Shown here piece by piece: positions 1 to 7,687 of a DNA stretch of 8,225 nt; within the stretch, counting starts at the first letter, position 1, and each line of letters starts with the position of its first letter. The notes beneath the pieces are model-generated. The model worked only from the letters and a program-made list of their open reading frames with translations, was not told where the DNA came from and did not search any database. Position numbers and translations under genes: made by a program. This stretch comes from CATJXY01 sp964623925 (GTDB lineage Bacteria; Bacillota_I; Bacilli_A; Erysipelotrichales; Erysipelotrichaceae), in the NCBI GenBank assembly GCA_964623925.1, contig CAZUVT010000094.1:1-8225 (forward strand), written 5' to 3'.

Positions 1-244
1 GCTCTTCTCCATTATACCCGAATTCTGTCTTTTTGGCTATGCTGTTCTTTCTTTCTCCATAGTCGCTGTATTCTACACTTTCTATCAGCTTCATTTCTGT
101 GGAGAGGATTACGGTGACATTCCCTAAGCCATCGTATAAGTAGACGACCTCATCACTCTGATTTCGAGTCTCTCCATAGTAATAATTTTGACTTCCTTCT
201 GGATTGATCTTGCTGAGGATTTCGGTGTTTTGATAGGTGTAGTC
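1..244 (-). other. Start of the terminal RHS core, cut by the window edge
   Basis: Residues 2482-2562 resume the core pattern: an NPEGSQNYYYG segment, YLYDGLGNVTVI, VEYSDYGER and finally FGYNGEE. In RHS proteins the YNGEE/YTGEE motif is followed by the conserved closing core, and after it the variable C-terminal domain. Both are beyond base 1. Confidence 0.8.
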
Positions 245-3200
245 CTGGATGTAGATCGTCGTGCTGCCTTCTTTGCTTGGATGAGTCGGCTGACTTGGTT
301 TTTGGATCGGTTCAGATCCTTCACTTTCTTCTGAAGAGATAAGGGTATCTTTGCCGGGCTTTTCGATGTAGCTCCATACAGCACAGGCCTCGGTTCCAAG
401 ATTGATCTTCTCCCATTTGTGACTCTGTCCTTCTGGATGTTCAAAGAGCTCCGGATGGTTCTCGGCGATCTCAAGCTTGGTGATCAAAGAATCAATGGAT
501 CGGCTCATGTCCAGCTGCTGCACGATTTGATCTTCACTCATGATCGTCTGGCTGTCTTTGCTTCCTAACCCATCATAAGTATAGCGGATTTCGGTCTTAT
601 CAAAGTCGATGACTCGGATCAGCTGATTGAATTCATCGTATTCATAGGTCTTGATCGCTCCATCGCTTCTTGTCTCTTGGATCCGGTTCCCTTTCTCGTC
701 CAGCTGATAGGTATACTGATCCTTCTCATCACTGAATTTCGTGAGCTGATTAGCTTCATTGTATTCGTAGCTCTTGATAACTTGTTCATCCTGGACTTCG
801 ATCTTGTTTCCGGTAATCGAATAACGGTATTCGATGACTTGTTCTGTTTCATCTGTTTTGATGATCGTTTTGATCAATTCATCCCGCTCATCGTATTCAT
901 GTTCGAGGAGGGAGATATGTCCCAGCTGATTGCGCTCTTCTTGGATCAGAGAGTTGTTCTGGTTGTAGGTATAGCGGTATTCATTGAGGAGGATCCCGTT
1001 GAGTTCACTCTTCAATTGGATGAGGTTGCCGACTCCATCATAGCTCTTGATCGTGACAAGACCATTGCTTTGGCTCTCACAGATCACTCTTCCCAACTCA
1101 TCTACTTCCCATTCTGTAATGATCCCTTTGGCTTCACTTTGGATCAGATGACCATTTAAGTCATAACGAAAAGTCTGGATGCTTCCATCCGGATAGATCA
1201 CACTTTCTTTTTCATCGTAGTCATTATAGGTATAGGTCACATTCTGTCCGTTTCTTGTATAGGTGATGAGATCGTCTCGCTCATCATAGCTGAAGGTACT
1301 GATCCCGTTTTCATCGATCATCTTCACAAGACGATCTTTCGCATCATAGACATATTGAATATTTTGTTTTCGGATCAGATTCTGATTGCCATCGTATTCA
1401 TAGGTCAGGACAGAACCGTCTTTCTGGGTCTGTTTAATCACTTGACCGAATGCATCGTATTCGTATTTCTCTGTCTTTCCTTGTGCATCTTTGATGGAAA
1501 GCACTTGTCCTTTCAGATCATAGGCATAGAAGATCTCTTTGTCTTCAGCCCTTATTTTGATCAGGTTCCCCATAGAATCCAGTGTATAGTGGACCCGATA
1601 GCCTTTTTCATCCTGTACCGATGTGATCTTTCCACTCTTATCGAAGGTGGTCGTAACGCGGTTTCCTTCAGGATCGATCGTCTGGATACAGTTTCCCTTC
1701 TCATCGAGGATCCACTGCTGACTATTGCCATTGGCATCGATCTGTTGGATGAGCTGGTCGGTTTCATTATAAACATAGCTCGTTTCGTTGCCACACGGAT
1801 CGATCATCTTGATGAGTCGATCATTCAGATCATATTCATAGCTTGTGATGTTTCCGAGTGGATCTGTGATGGCAATCACATTGCCTCGTCCATCATAGCT
1901 GAATCTTGTCGTACGCTCTTGATTTCTGATCTCTTTTACGACTTGGCCGATCCCATCATAAGTATATTCAATCTCGATTCCTTTTTCGTTGATCATCTTG
2001 ATGACTTGGTTCTCGCTGTCGTATTCATATCGGACAACGCCTCCTAAGGCATCGATTTCTTCGATCAGGTTGTTTTGAGCATCATATTTCTTTTGCGTCC
2101 TGTTGCCGTTTCCGTCGATCACGGCAATCTCTCTTCCGATCTCATCGTAAAGGAAGCGCATCGTCTCTTTTTCCTTGACTTGGATGGAAACAGGCAAATT
2201 GAAAGAATTATAGCGATAGCTTGTCTCATTGCCCAAGACATCAATGGTCCTGATCAATTGATTCAGCTCATTATATTCATATTGGATCACACCGCCATTG
2301 GCCTGGATGATCTGACTTTGATTCCCAAAGGCATCATAGCGGTATTGAGTCAGATGATTCTCCTGATCCTGTTGGCTGATGACTTGATTCAGGTTATTAT
2401 AGGTATAACGGATCCGATCTCCGGCTTCATCCTTCACTTCGATCAGGTTACCTCGCTCATCATAGCGGTAAGTCCTATCATAGCCTCGTTCATTGATGGT
2501 TCGGATGACTTGATCATACTTGTCATAGATCGTCTGGGCGATCCCGCCTTCTCCATCGATCTGTTGGATGAGTCTTCCATCCGCATCATAGACGAATCGT
2601 TGGATCGTTTCTCCGTCGATCTTCTTTTCGATCAAATGATCGGCTTCATCATAAAACAGTTCTGTAATCGTCCCGTTCGCATCCAAAATCTGGATCAGAT
2701 TCCCTTCCTTGTCGTAGCGATAGAGTGTTTCTCTTTTGAGGGAATCTGTTTTCTTTATCATGTTGCCAAACAGATCAAATTCGTAAGTTGAAACAGATCC
2801 ATTGATCTCCTCTTGGATCACACGACCCAAGACATCATACGTGAATTTCTTTACATTGCCTAAACTGTCTGTTTCTTCAATCACGCGATCGATCTGATCA
2901 TAACGAATTTCTGTTTTGAGTCCTTTTTCTGTTTTTGAACGGATACGACCTGAATGATCGATCTCAATGATCGTCTTTTCACCATAACGGTCTGTTTCTT
3001 CGATCACTTCATCAAAGGAATTATAAGCGAGTTTCCGGAAAGTCGTTCCGTTGACCTTTTCTTCAATCAAACGATGAAATTTATCATAGATATATTGGGT
3101 ATTCTGCCCACTCGCTTCTTTCACTTCGATCAGATCATGATAAGCATCATAGCGATAGGCAGTGATCACTCCGTTAATTACCTGATGGATCAGATCACCG

Positions 3201-6200
3201 TTTTTATCGTATTCATAGCGCTTGATCTCTCTTCCGCTCAGCGATTCACTCAAAATCCGTCCTTCTAAGTCGTAGGTAAATTCTTGGGTGATTCCCATTG
3301 GACGAATGATCTTTGTGGTCTGACCCATCGAATCCACTTCATACTTTGTCACATACCCTAATGCATCGATCATTTCGATTCGATCGCCCCGCAGATTATA
3401 TTTGAATTGAGTGATGTTTCCATTCGCATCCTGTTGCAGGACCACATTACCCATCTTATCATAGACAAACTTCCGGAATGATCCATCCGCATAAGTCTCC
3501 TGGATCATCCTACCCATCGGATCATAAGTCGTGATGGTTTGATTTCCCATCGCATCGATCACTTCGATCAACTCATTCCCTTCATAGATATATTCTGTCA
3601 CATTACCCAAAGCATCGCTGTTTTTGATCAGCTTACCGGTTTCATTGTACTCATTGGATCCTGTTCTCTCTCCGTCTTCCCGGATCTCGGTGGTAGAAAG
3701 GATCTGCCCATTCGCATCCAGCTTGAAAAGAAGCGTGCTGCGCTCTGTTTTCTGCCGGATCAGTTGATTATTCAGATCGTAAGTATAGGTTGTCTTGTTT
3801 CCTTTTTTATCGATCTCTTCGATCAGATTCCCCAAGAGATCATACTTATAATAAAGACTCAATCCATCAAAATCAAGGATCTCCACGATTCTTCCTAGCT
3901 CATCATAGACATTCTTCCTGATTTGTCCCTGTGAGTTCGTGATCGTCTCGACACCATATTCATTGTAGGCATAGGTCGTAGTCTGGCCATTGACAGTTTC
4001 ACGGATCATGCGATCCCGATCATCATAAGTCCAGCTTGTGATCTTGCCGTTTGGTGTGATCTCTTGGATCTGATTTCCATTCGCATCATATCGATAGCTT
4101 GTTTCAAATCCCAGCGGATCGATCATTTTAATTAAGTTTCCATTGCCGTCATATTGATAGCTCGTCTTTCCGCCCAGCTCATTGGTGAACGAGATCAGAT
4201 TTCCTGCCTTATCCCATTCATAGCTTATCACGCCACCATCCGCATGGATCTCCCGGATCTTTTCGTTTCGTTCATTCAGGATGATCTGGGTCTGATTTCC
4301 CTTATCATCTCGGATCGATGTCAAAAATCCCATCGCATTATAGGTATAGCTTTGGCTGCTGCCGTCCGCAAAGATCTGTTTGATCTGATTGCCGGATGCG
4401 TCGTATTCATAGCGGGTAACATTCCCCAGTGCATCCGTCTTGGAAGTCTTCTGTCCCTTGGAATTATAGGTATAAGTCGTAGTATTGCCCAAACTATCCG
4501 TCTCAGTGAGGAGATGATCATTTTCATCATAAGTGAAGTTTAGTGTTTGACCTGCACTGGTTTGAACAGACAATAGGTTATTTCTTTGATCGTAGATATA
4601 GTTCGTTACAAATCCATCACTTCTTGTGATCTGGATGAGATTTCCGTTTTCATCGTAAGCATAGCTGAAAGAGACTCCGTTTTCTTGAGTCTTGGAAATG
4701 AGAAGCCCTTTTTCAAACTGCTTCTCTTCTGCTGTTCCATCTGCCTGTTCGATTTTGCGTGTCTGGCCAAATGGATCTTTGAGGATCGTTTCTGTATTGC
4801 CTTTCGCATCTTTCATGATCGTACGATCATCCTGATATTCTAAGGTCACTTCATTTCCCATCGCATCGATCTGCTTGGTGACGCGATGGTTCTCATCATA
4901 GGTATTCTTAACGATCGTTTGACCGTTCTGGTCATTCCAGCTGATCAGATTATGCTCCTTATCATACTGATACGTGATAAAGGCTCCGCTTGGATCGATT
5001 ACTTTCACCAGATCATGATTCGCATCGATCTGATACTGTACTGCCTTTCCATCCGGCAGGATCATCTTTTGAATAAACATTCCATCATATTCGAATCGGA
5101 TCCGCTTTTTATCTTCAAATTCGATCTGAGTCAATTTCCCCTGGGTGTAAGTAAATTTCTCGACCTTTCCTTCATGATCTTCTTTTGAGATGAGCTGTCC
5201 TTTCTCATTGAATGTCAGCGTTTCTTCCCTGGATTTCAAGACAAGGTTCGATCCCTGACTTTCCAGTTGCCACATCTTTGTCAGCTCATTCGTATAGCTT
5301 CCGTCTGTCTGTTTTTGAAAGAAGTATTTCTTTCCGTCTTCCAATCGGATCGTAACACCCTTTTCTCCCTTAGAACACCGGATTTCACTGACAAAGCTCC
5401 AGCCATAACCCAATGCGCCTAAGCTCAGTGCTCCTGTACTGTTATAGGTCCTGTTTAGTGTGATCGGCTCCGTGAGGACATTGAAAGCCGCATCCTTCGC
5501 TTCTAACAGGAAACTGCCGGTATTCAGATTGATCGGTTCAAATCCGAATTCGCACTGCACGCCTCTTCCTCTTAGAGCTGCATCGATCTGCTTCTTGAAA
5601 TCACCACTCAACTCTTCGCCTGGATAAGCAACACCCTGATTTTTCTTCGGTTCTCGGACAAACAGCTTATTGCCTTCCGTGATCAGTTCATCCTGCATAT
5701 TGTTGTCTCTTTTCAAGGTCTCGACATCGACACCATAGAAATCAGCGATCCCGATCAATAAATCAAAACTCTTCACATCAACGATCTGAAAAGAAGTCTT
5801 TTTGATCGTACTGCTCTGACTTCCTTTCTTTGCCTGGAAAGTGAGTTCATATAATTTCCCGCTCTCTAAGTTTTGGATGAATTGATTCGTCTGCCAGTTC
5901 GAACTGATCGTCTTATATTCCTGTGCTCCTTCGATCTTCGGATAATCCGGATAGCGGAAGAAGTTATCCGCCGCTTCACACTGCTGGCTCAGGATCGTCT
6001 TTCCACCTGTTGTCAGTTTCGCTTCCACACTGCTTCCCATCGGAGCGATCCCATCGAAGCCTAACGCAACGAAAAAGGTCAATCCTTCTTCGTAATGACT
6101 CTTGACGAACGGTCTTAATTGATATGTGAAGTCATTCAGCTTACTCATCGTTACATCCGGACTGTCATAATAGGTTGCCTTCGTACTCGGTGTATGAGCT

Positions 6201-7687
6201 CCCACTCCACCATCGACATAGTAGTGTTCCGAGGCATAAAAGACAGCGTATCCGCTGTTGTCTTCCAATGCCAAAAGCACACCATTGTTTTTCTCTCCCT
6301 TTTCCACCACTCCTTTGATGTAATCCGTGACATCGATCTCGTGGCGATAACCGCTCGTCTTGATCGGCTCTGTACTGATCAGGGTCAATTGATTCGTTGG
6401 AAAATTGGTATAGGTGGCACTTTTGATGTCATAGGTTCCGCCGATCTTATAGACATTGATTGTATTATTTTTACTGACCGTCTGTTGGTTCATCACGATT
6501 GCTGCATCTTTGATATACTTTCCGCTTAAAACACTGGTCACTTGAGATGGCAACCATTGATAGAAACTATAGCTCTCTCCATAAGTCGGATGATTTCCTA
6601 AATACAGATATGCTTCATCATAACGGTCGGTTGGCAGATTCCAATTTAATGCTGCCATATCGGGATTGCCGATCGTCCGATTCGGCTGATTCAGACACAC
6701 ACTGATATCCACACCATGATGCGAATACCCCAGATAGTCCGGATCGATCACGATCGGATAGACCCGCTCTTCACTATTCAGCCACGCTTCATCTACTTTG
6801 ATGGTTAAGATCCCTTCATGATAGGACAAGGATACTTCCGTCTCATTCCCCTCTGCATCACTCGCTTTGGGAGCGGTGATCATCATTTGGACTTCCCCTT
6901 CCGGATCTTTGATGAGGATCGGCTGATGATCACTCTCTTCGATCTCGCCATTCTCAATGCTGAGCTCGACTTCAAAATGATTGGTTTCCGCTTTCTCTGT
7001 CAGGATGATCTCTTCCTGGATCTGGCCTTTCTTGACTTGATATCTTAATGTGATCCCATTTTTCATGGAATACAGGATCTGATCCTCCTGAACTTTCCCT
7101 TCTGTCTCAGAAATAAACAATGGATGGATCGTCAGAACGATGTCTCCTTTGCCTAAGTGGATCCCCTCTTTTAAATGGAGCGGATAGAAGCTGGCGATCG
7201 TATTGGTAAGATTCTGCCATCCGCTTTCCTGTTCCATCCCGAACATCGATGGCTCTCCTCCTAATTTCGTTTCAATCGGATAGCAGTTTCCATCAAATTC
7301 AAAATTCGTGACATGTTGAGTAAAGATGACCTGTTTCAGATTCGGATCTTCTTCACTCTGATAGATCGTTGTATTCTCATCAAGGGATTCAACATAGATG
7401 AAGCCTTCATCTTCAAGCTTCTCCTCTTCTTCTGCTTCTTTGAAGCCGACTTCAAAAGAGTTCTCTTCTTCTTGGATTATTTCTTCAGGTTCTTCTTCGT
7501 TGTCTTCTTCAAATTGGATCGGATCATTGATTTCCTTTAAGGTCAGATCTTTTCCGTAATAAGGTCCGACTTCATTTTCATAATGGATGATCCTTCTTCT
7601 TGCCAGGGCGGCCACTGATTCAAAGGGATGAAGCAGCATACTTGCCGCAAAAACACTTAACAGGACTTGTCTAATGCGCTTTTTCAT
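1..7687 (-). CDS. Giant secreted RHS/YD-repeat protein (WapA-like), C-terminus beyond the window
   Basis: The frame from the ATG at 7687 stays open to base 1: 2562 residues, with the 3' end missing. Seen in order: signal peptide (about 1-29), Glu-rich stretch (57-96), a region ending in the WapA-type YPIVIDPDY motif (309-317), a DNRLRE-like domain (about 325-490), an unassigned region (about 511-635), a LysM-like segment (639-680), a DUF6531-like domain (about 714-790), about 75 YD repeats (about 824-2382), a 99-residue insertion (2383-2481) and the start of the terminal RHS core with YLYDGLGN and YNGEE. Known RHS proteins fold the YD repeats into a hollow shell around a C-terminal domain that is often a toxin. 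Here that domain lies outside the window, so a toxin role is inference. With a Sec signal and no PAAR motif, it resembles Gram-positive WapA-type exported proteins rather than type VI effectors. The start is fixed by GGAGG six bases upstream and a basic signal-peptide N-terminus. It overlaps the upstream gene by 17 bases. An adhesin or surface role remains possible. Confidence 0.96.
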   Translation of the reverse strand, partial: MKKRIRQVLLSVFAASMLLHPFESVAALARRRIIHYENEVGPYYGKDLTLKEINDPIQFEEDNEEEPEEIIQEEENSFEVGFKEAEEEEKLEDEGFIYVESLDENTTIYQSEEDPNLKQVIFTQHVTNFEFDGNCYPIETKLGGEPSMFGMEQESGWQNLTNTIASFYPLHLKEGIHLGKGDIVLTIHPLFISETEGKVQEDQILYSMKNGITLRYQVKKGQIQEEIILTEKAETNHFEVELSIENGEIEESDHQPILIKDPEGEVQMMITAPKASDAEGNETEVSLSYHEGILTIKVDEAWLNSEERVYPIVIDPDYLGYSHHGVDISVCLNQPNRTIGNPDMAALNWNLPTDRYDEAYLYLGNHPTYGESYSFYQWLPSQVTSVLSGKYIKDAAIVMNQQTVSKNNTINVYKIGGTYDIKSATYTNFPTNQLTLISTEPIKTSGYRHEIDVTDYIKGVVEKGEKNNGVLLALEDNSGYAVFYASEHYYVDGGVGAHTPSTKATYYDSPDVTMSKLNDFTYQLRPFVKSHYEEGLTFFVALGFDGIAPMGSSVEAKLTTGGKTILSQQCEAADNFFRYPDYPKIEGAQEYKTISSNWQTNQFIQNLESGKLYELTFQAKKGSQSSTIKKTSFQIVDVKSFDLLIGIADFYGVDVETLKRDNNMQDELITEGNKLFVREPKKNQGVAYPGEELSGDFKKQIDAALRGRGVQCEFGFEPINLNTGSFLLEAKDAAFNVLTEPITLNRTYNSTGALSLGALGYGWSFVSEIRCSKGEKGVTIRLEDGKKYFFQKQTDGSYTNELTKMWQLESQGSNLVLKSREETLTFNEKGQLISKEDHEGKVEKFTYTQGKLTQIEFEDKKRIRFEYDGMFIQKMILPDGKAVQYQIDANHDLVKVIDPSGAFITYQYDKEHNLISWNDQNGQTIVKNTYDENHRVTKQIDAMGNEVTLEYQDDRTIMKDAKGNTETILKDPFGQTRKIEQADGTAEEKQFEKGLLISKTQENGVSFSYAYDENGNLIQITRSDGFVTNYIYDQRNNLLSVQTSAGQTLNFTYDENDHLLTETDSLGNTTTYTYNSKGQKTSKTDALGNVTRYEYDASGNQIKQIFADGSSQSYTYNAMGFLTSIRDDKGNQTQIILNERNEKIREIHADGGVISYEWDKAGNLISFTNELGGKTSYQYDGNGNLIKMIDPLGFETSYRYDANGNQIQEITPNGKITSWTYDDRDRMIRETVNGQTTTYAYNEYGVETITNSQGQIRKNVYDELGRIVEILDFDGLSLYYKYDLLGNLIEEIDKKGNKTTYTYDLNNQLIRQKTERSTLLFKLDANGQILSTTEIREDGERTGSNEYNETGKLIKNSDALGNVTEYIYEGNELIEVIDAMGNQTITTYDPMGRMIQETYADGSFRKFVYDKMGNVVLQQDANGNITQFKYNLRGDRIEMIDALGYVTKYEVDSMGQTTKIIRPMGITQEFTYDLEGRILSESLSGREIKRYEYDKNGDLIHQVINGVITAYRYDAYHDLIEVKEASGQNTQYIYDKFHRLIEEKVNGTTFRKLAYNSFDEVIEETDRYGEKTIIEIDHSGRIRSKTEKGLKTEIRYDQIDRVIEETDSLGNVKKFTYDVLGRVIQEEINGSVSTYEFDLFGNMIKKTDSLKRETLYRYDKEGNLIQILDANGTITELFYDEADHLIEKKIDGETIQRFVYDADGRLIQQIDGEGGIAQTIYDKYDQVIRTINERGYDRTYRYDERGNLIEVKDEAGDRIRYTYNNLNQVISQQDQENHLTQYRYDAFGNQSQIIQANGGVIQYEYNELNQLIRTIDVLGNETSYRYNSFNLPVSIQVKEKETMRFLYDEIGREIAVIDGNGNRTQKKYDAQNNLIEEIDALGGVVRYEYDSENQVIKMINEKGIEIEYTYDGIGQVVKEIRNQERTTRFSYDGRGNVIAITDPLGNITSYEYDLNDRLIKMIDPCGNETSYVYNETDQLIQQIDANGNSQQWILDEKGNCIQTIDPEGNRVTTTFDKSGKITSVQDEKGYRVHYTLDSMGNLIKIRAEDKEIFYAYDLKGQVLSIKDAQGKTEKYEYDAFGQVIKQTQKDGSVLTYEYDGNQNLIRKQNIQYVYDAKDRLVKMIDENGISTFSYDERDDLITYTRNGQNVTYTYNDYDEKESVIYPDGSIQTFRYDLNGHLIQSEAKGIITEWEVDELGRVICESQSNGLVTIKSYDGVGNLIQLKSELNGILLNEYRYTYNQNNSLIQEERNQLGHISLLEHEYDERDELIKTIIKTDETEQVIEYRYSITGNKIEVQDEQVIKSYEYNEANQLTKFSDEKDQYTYQLDEKGNRIQETRSDGAIKTYEYDEFNQLIRVIDFDKTEIRYTYDGLGSKDSQTIMSEDQIVQQLDMSRSIDSLITKLEIAENHPELFEHPEGQSHKWEKINLGTEACAVWSYIEKPGKDTLISSEESEGSEPIQKPSQPTHPSKEGSTTIYIQDYTYQNTEILSKINPEGSQNYYYGETRNQSDEVVYLYDGLGNVTVILSTEMKLIESVEYSDYGERKNSIAKKTEFGYNGEE
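245..541 (-). other. 99-residue non-YD insertion before the terminal RHS core
   Basis: After the last regular repeat (YTYDGLGSKDSQTI), residues 2383-2481 lose the YD pattern. The first half looks helical and then compact: MSRSIDSLITKLEIAENHPEL, then KWEKINLGTEACAVWSYIE. The second half (about 2442-2473) is a Ser/Pro/Glu/Lys linker. YD-like sequence resumes at DYTYQNTEIL. I cannot assign the insertion to a family. It could be a small folded module on the shell surface with a flexible tether. Confidence 0.6.
542..5219 (-). repeat. Array of about 75 degenerate YD (RHS) repeats
   Basis: Residues about 824-2382 consist of back-to-back units near 21 residues (about 62 bases) with the pattern Y-x-Y-D-x-x-G-N-L-I followed by I-D-x-x-G-N-x-T. 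Reading by hand I count about 73 clear units after two weak ones; 1559 residues divided by 75 gives 20.8. YD repeats build a spiralling beta-sheet shell in known RHS and Tc-toxin proteins. At the DNA level the copies are diverged but share recurring words such as those for LIEEID and YEYD. This explains the many near-repeats in the window. Confidence 0.93.
5318..5548 (-). other. DUF6531-like entry domain to the YD shell
   Basis: Residues about 714-790 contain FGFEPINLNTGSFLLE, then LNRTYNS and LGYGWSF. This is the characteristic sequence found just before the YD repeats in RHS and WapA proteins. It marks the junction between the N-terminal delivery part and the repeat shell. Confidence 0.8.
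5648..5773 (-). other. LysM-like segment
   Basis: Residues 639-680 fit the LysM pattern: a start at FDLLIGIADFYGV, the helix DVETLKRDNNMQDEL, then the closing ITEGNKLFVREP with the Gly-Asn-x-Leu turn. The usual opening Gly-Asp-Thr is replaced, so it is a divergent copy. LysM folds bind the glycan of peptidoglycan, so this segment could dock the protein in the wall before the YD shell begins. It could instead be a structural plug or linker. Confidence 0.6.
6218..6715 (-). other. DNRLRE-like beta-sandwich domain
   Basis: Residues about 325-490 follow the pattern of DNRLRE domains found in exported Gram-positive repeat proteins. An early Asn-rich segment (NQPNRTIGNPD) leads to a strand with DEAYLYLGN, then helix-like LPSQVTSVLSGKYIKDAAI, NVYKIGG, and a closing HEIDVTDYIKGVVE followed by NNGVLLALED. 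The preceding YPIVIDPDY motif (309-317) is the usual junction in WapA-type proteins. Surface or carbohydrate attachment is possible but is not shown by the sequence. Confidence 0.6.
7400..7519 (-). other. Glu-rich low-complexity segment of the mature N-terminus
   Basis: Residues about 57-96 are dominated by Glu, with runs such as EEDNEEEPEE and EAEEEEKLEDE. The segment is probably disordered and strongly negative. It lies between the signal peptide and the folded N-terminal region, and no catalytic or binding motif is visible in it. Confidence 0.7.
7601..7687 (-). other. Sec signal peptide of the RHS protein
   Basis: Residues 1-29 have a basic start (MKKRIRQ), a hydrophobic core (VLLSVFAASMLL) and small residues ahead of a likely signal peptidase I site. 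Cleavage could follow Ser-Val-Ala at 26 or Ala-Leu-Ala at 29. No lipobox cysteine is present. The mature protein would therefore be released or held at the wall rather than lipid-anchored through this end. Confidence 0.8.

Noticed and set aside
124..4809. Short minus-strand frames in other phases (124-474, 619-852, 1561-1794, 4321-4530, 4606-4809)
   Set aside because: They are out-of-frame shadows of the RHS gene, rich in Ser, Arg and Met. The true frame over the same bases gives clear YD repeats or core sequence.
677..5188. Many long plus-strand open frames (for example 677-1159, 1355-2047, 2075-2791, 3539-3898, 4154-4543) encoding hydrophobic Ile/Phe-rich peptides
   Set aside because: They are the reverse complement of the YD repeat coding sequence. 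The hydrophobic repeats are the antisense of GAT, GAA and ATC codons, the frames have no convincing ribosome sites, and the minus-strand frame is continuous and recognisable throughout.
542..5219. Regularly spaced DNA near-repeats that could suggest a CRISPR array
   Set aside because: The spacing of about 62 bases matches the 21-residue protein repeat, the copies are diverged, there are no unique spacers, and the coding frame is unbroken.
7315..7687. PAAR or other type VI-associated N-terminal module
   Set aside because: The N-terminus has a Sec signal peptide and Gram-positive exported-protein domains; no PAAR-like motif was seen.
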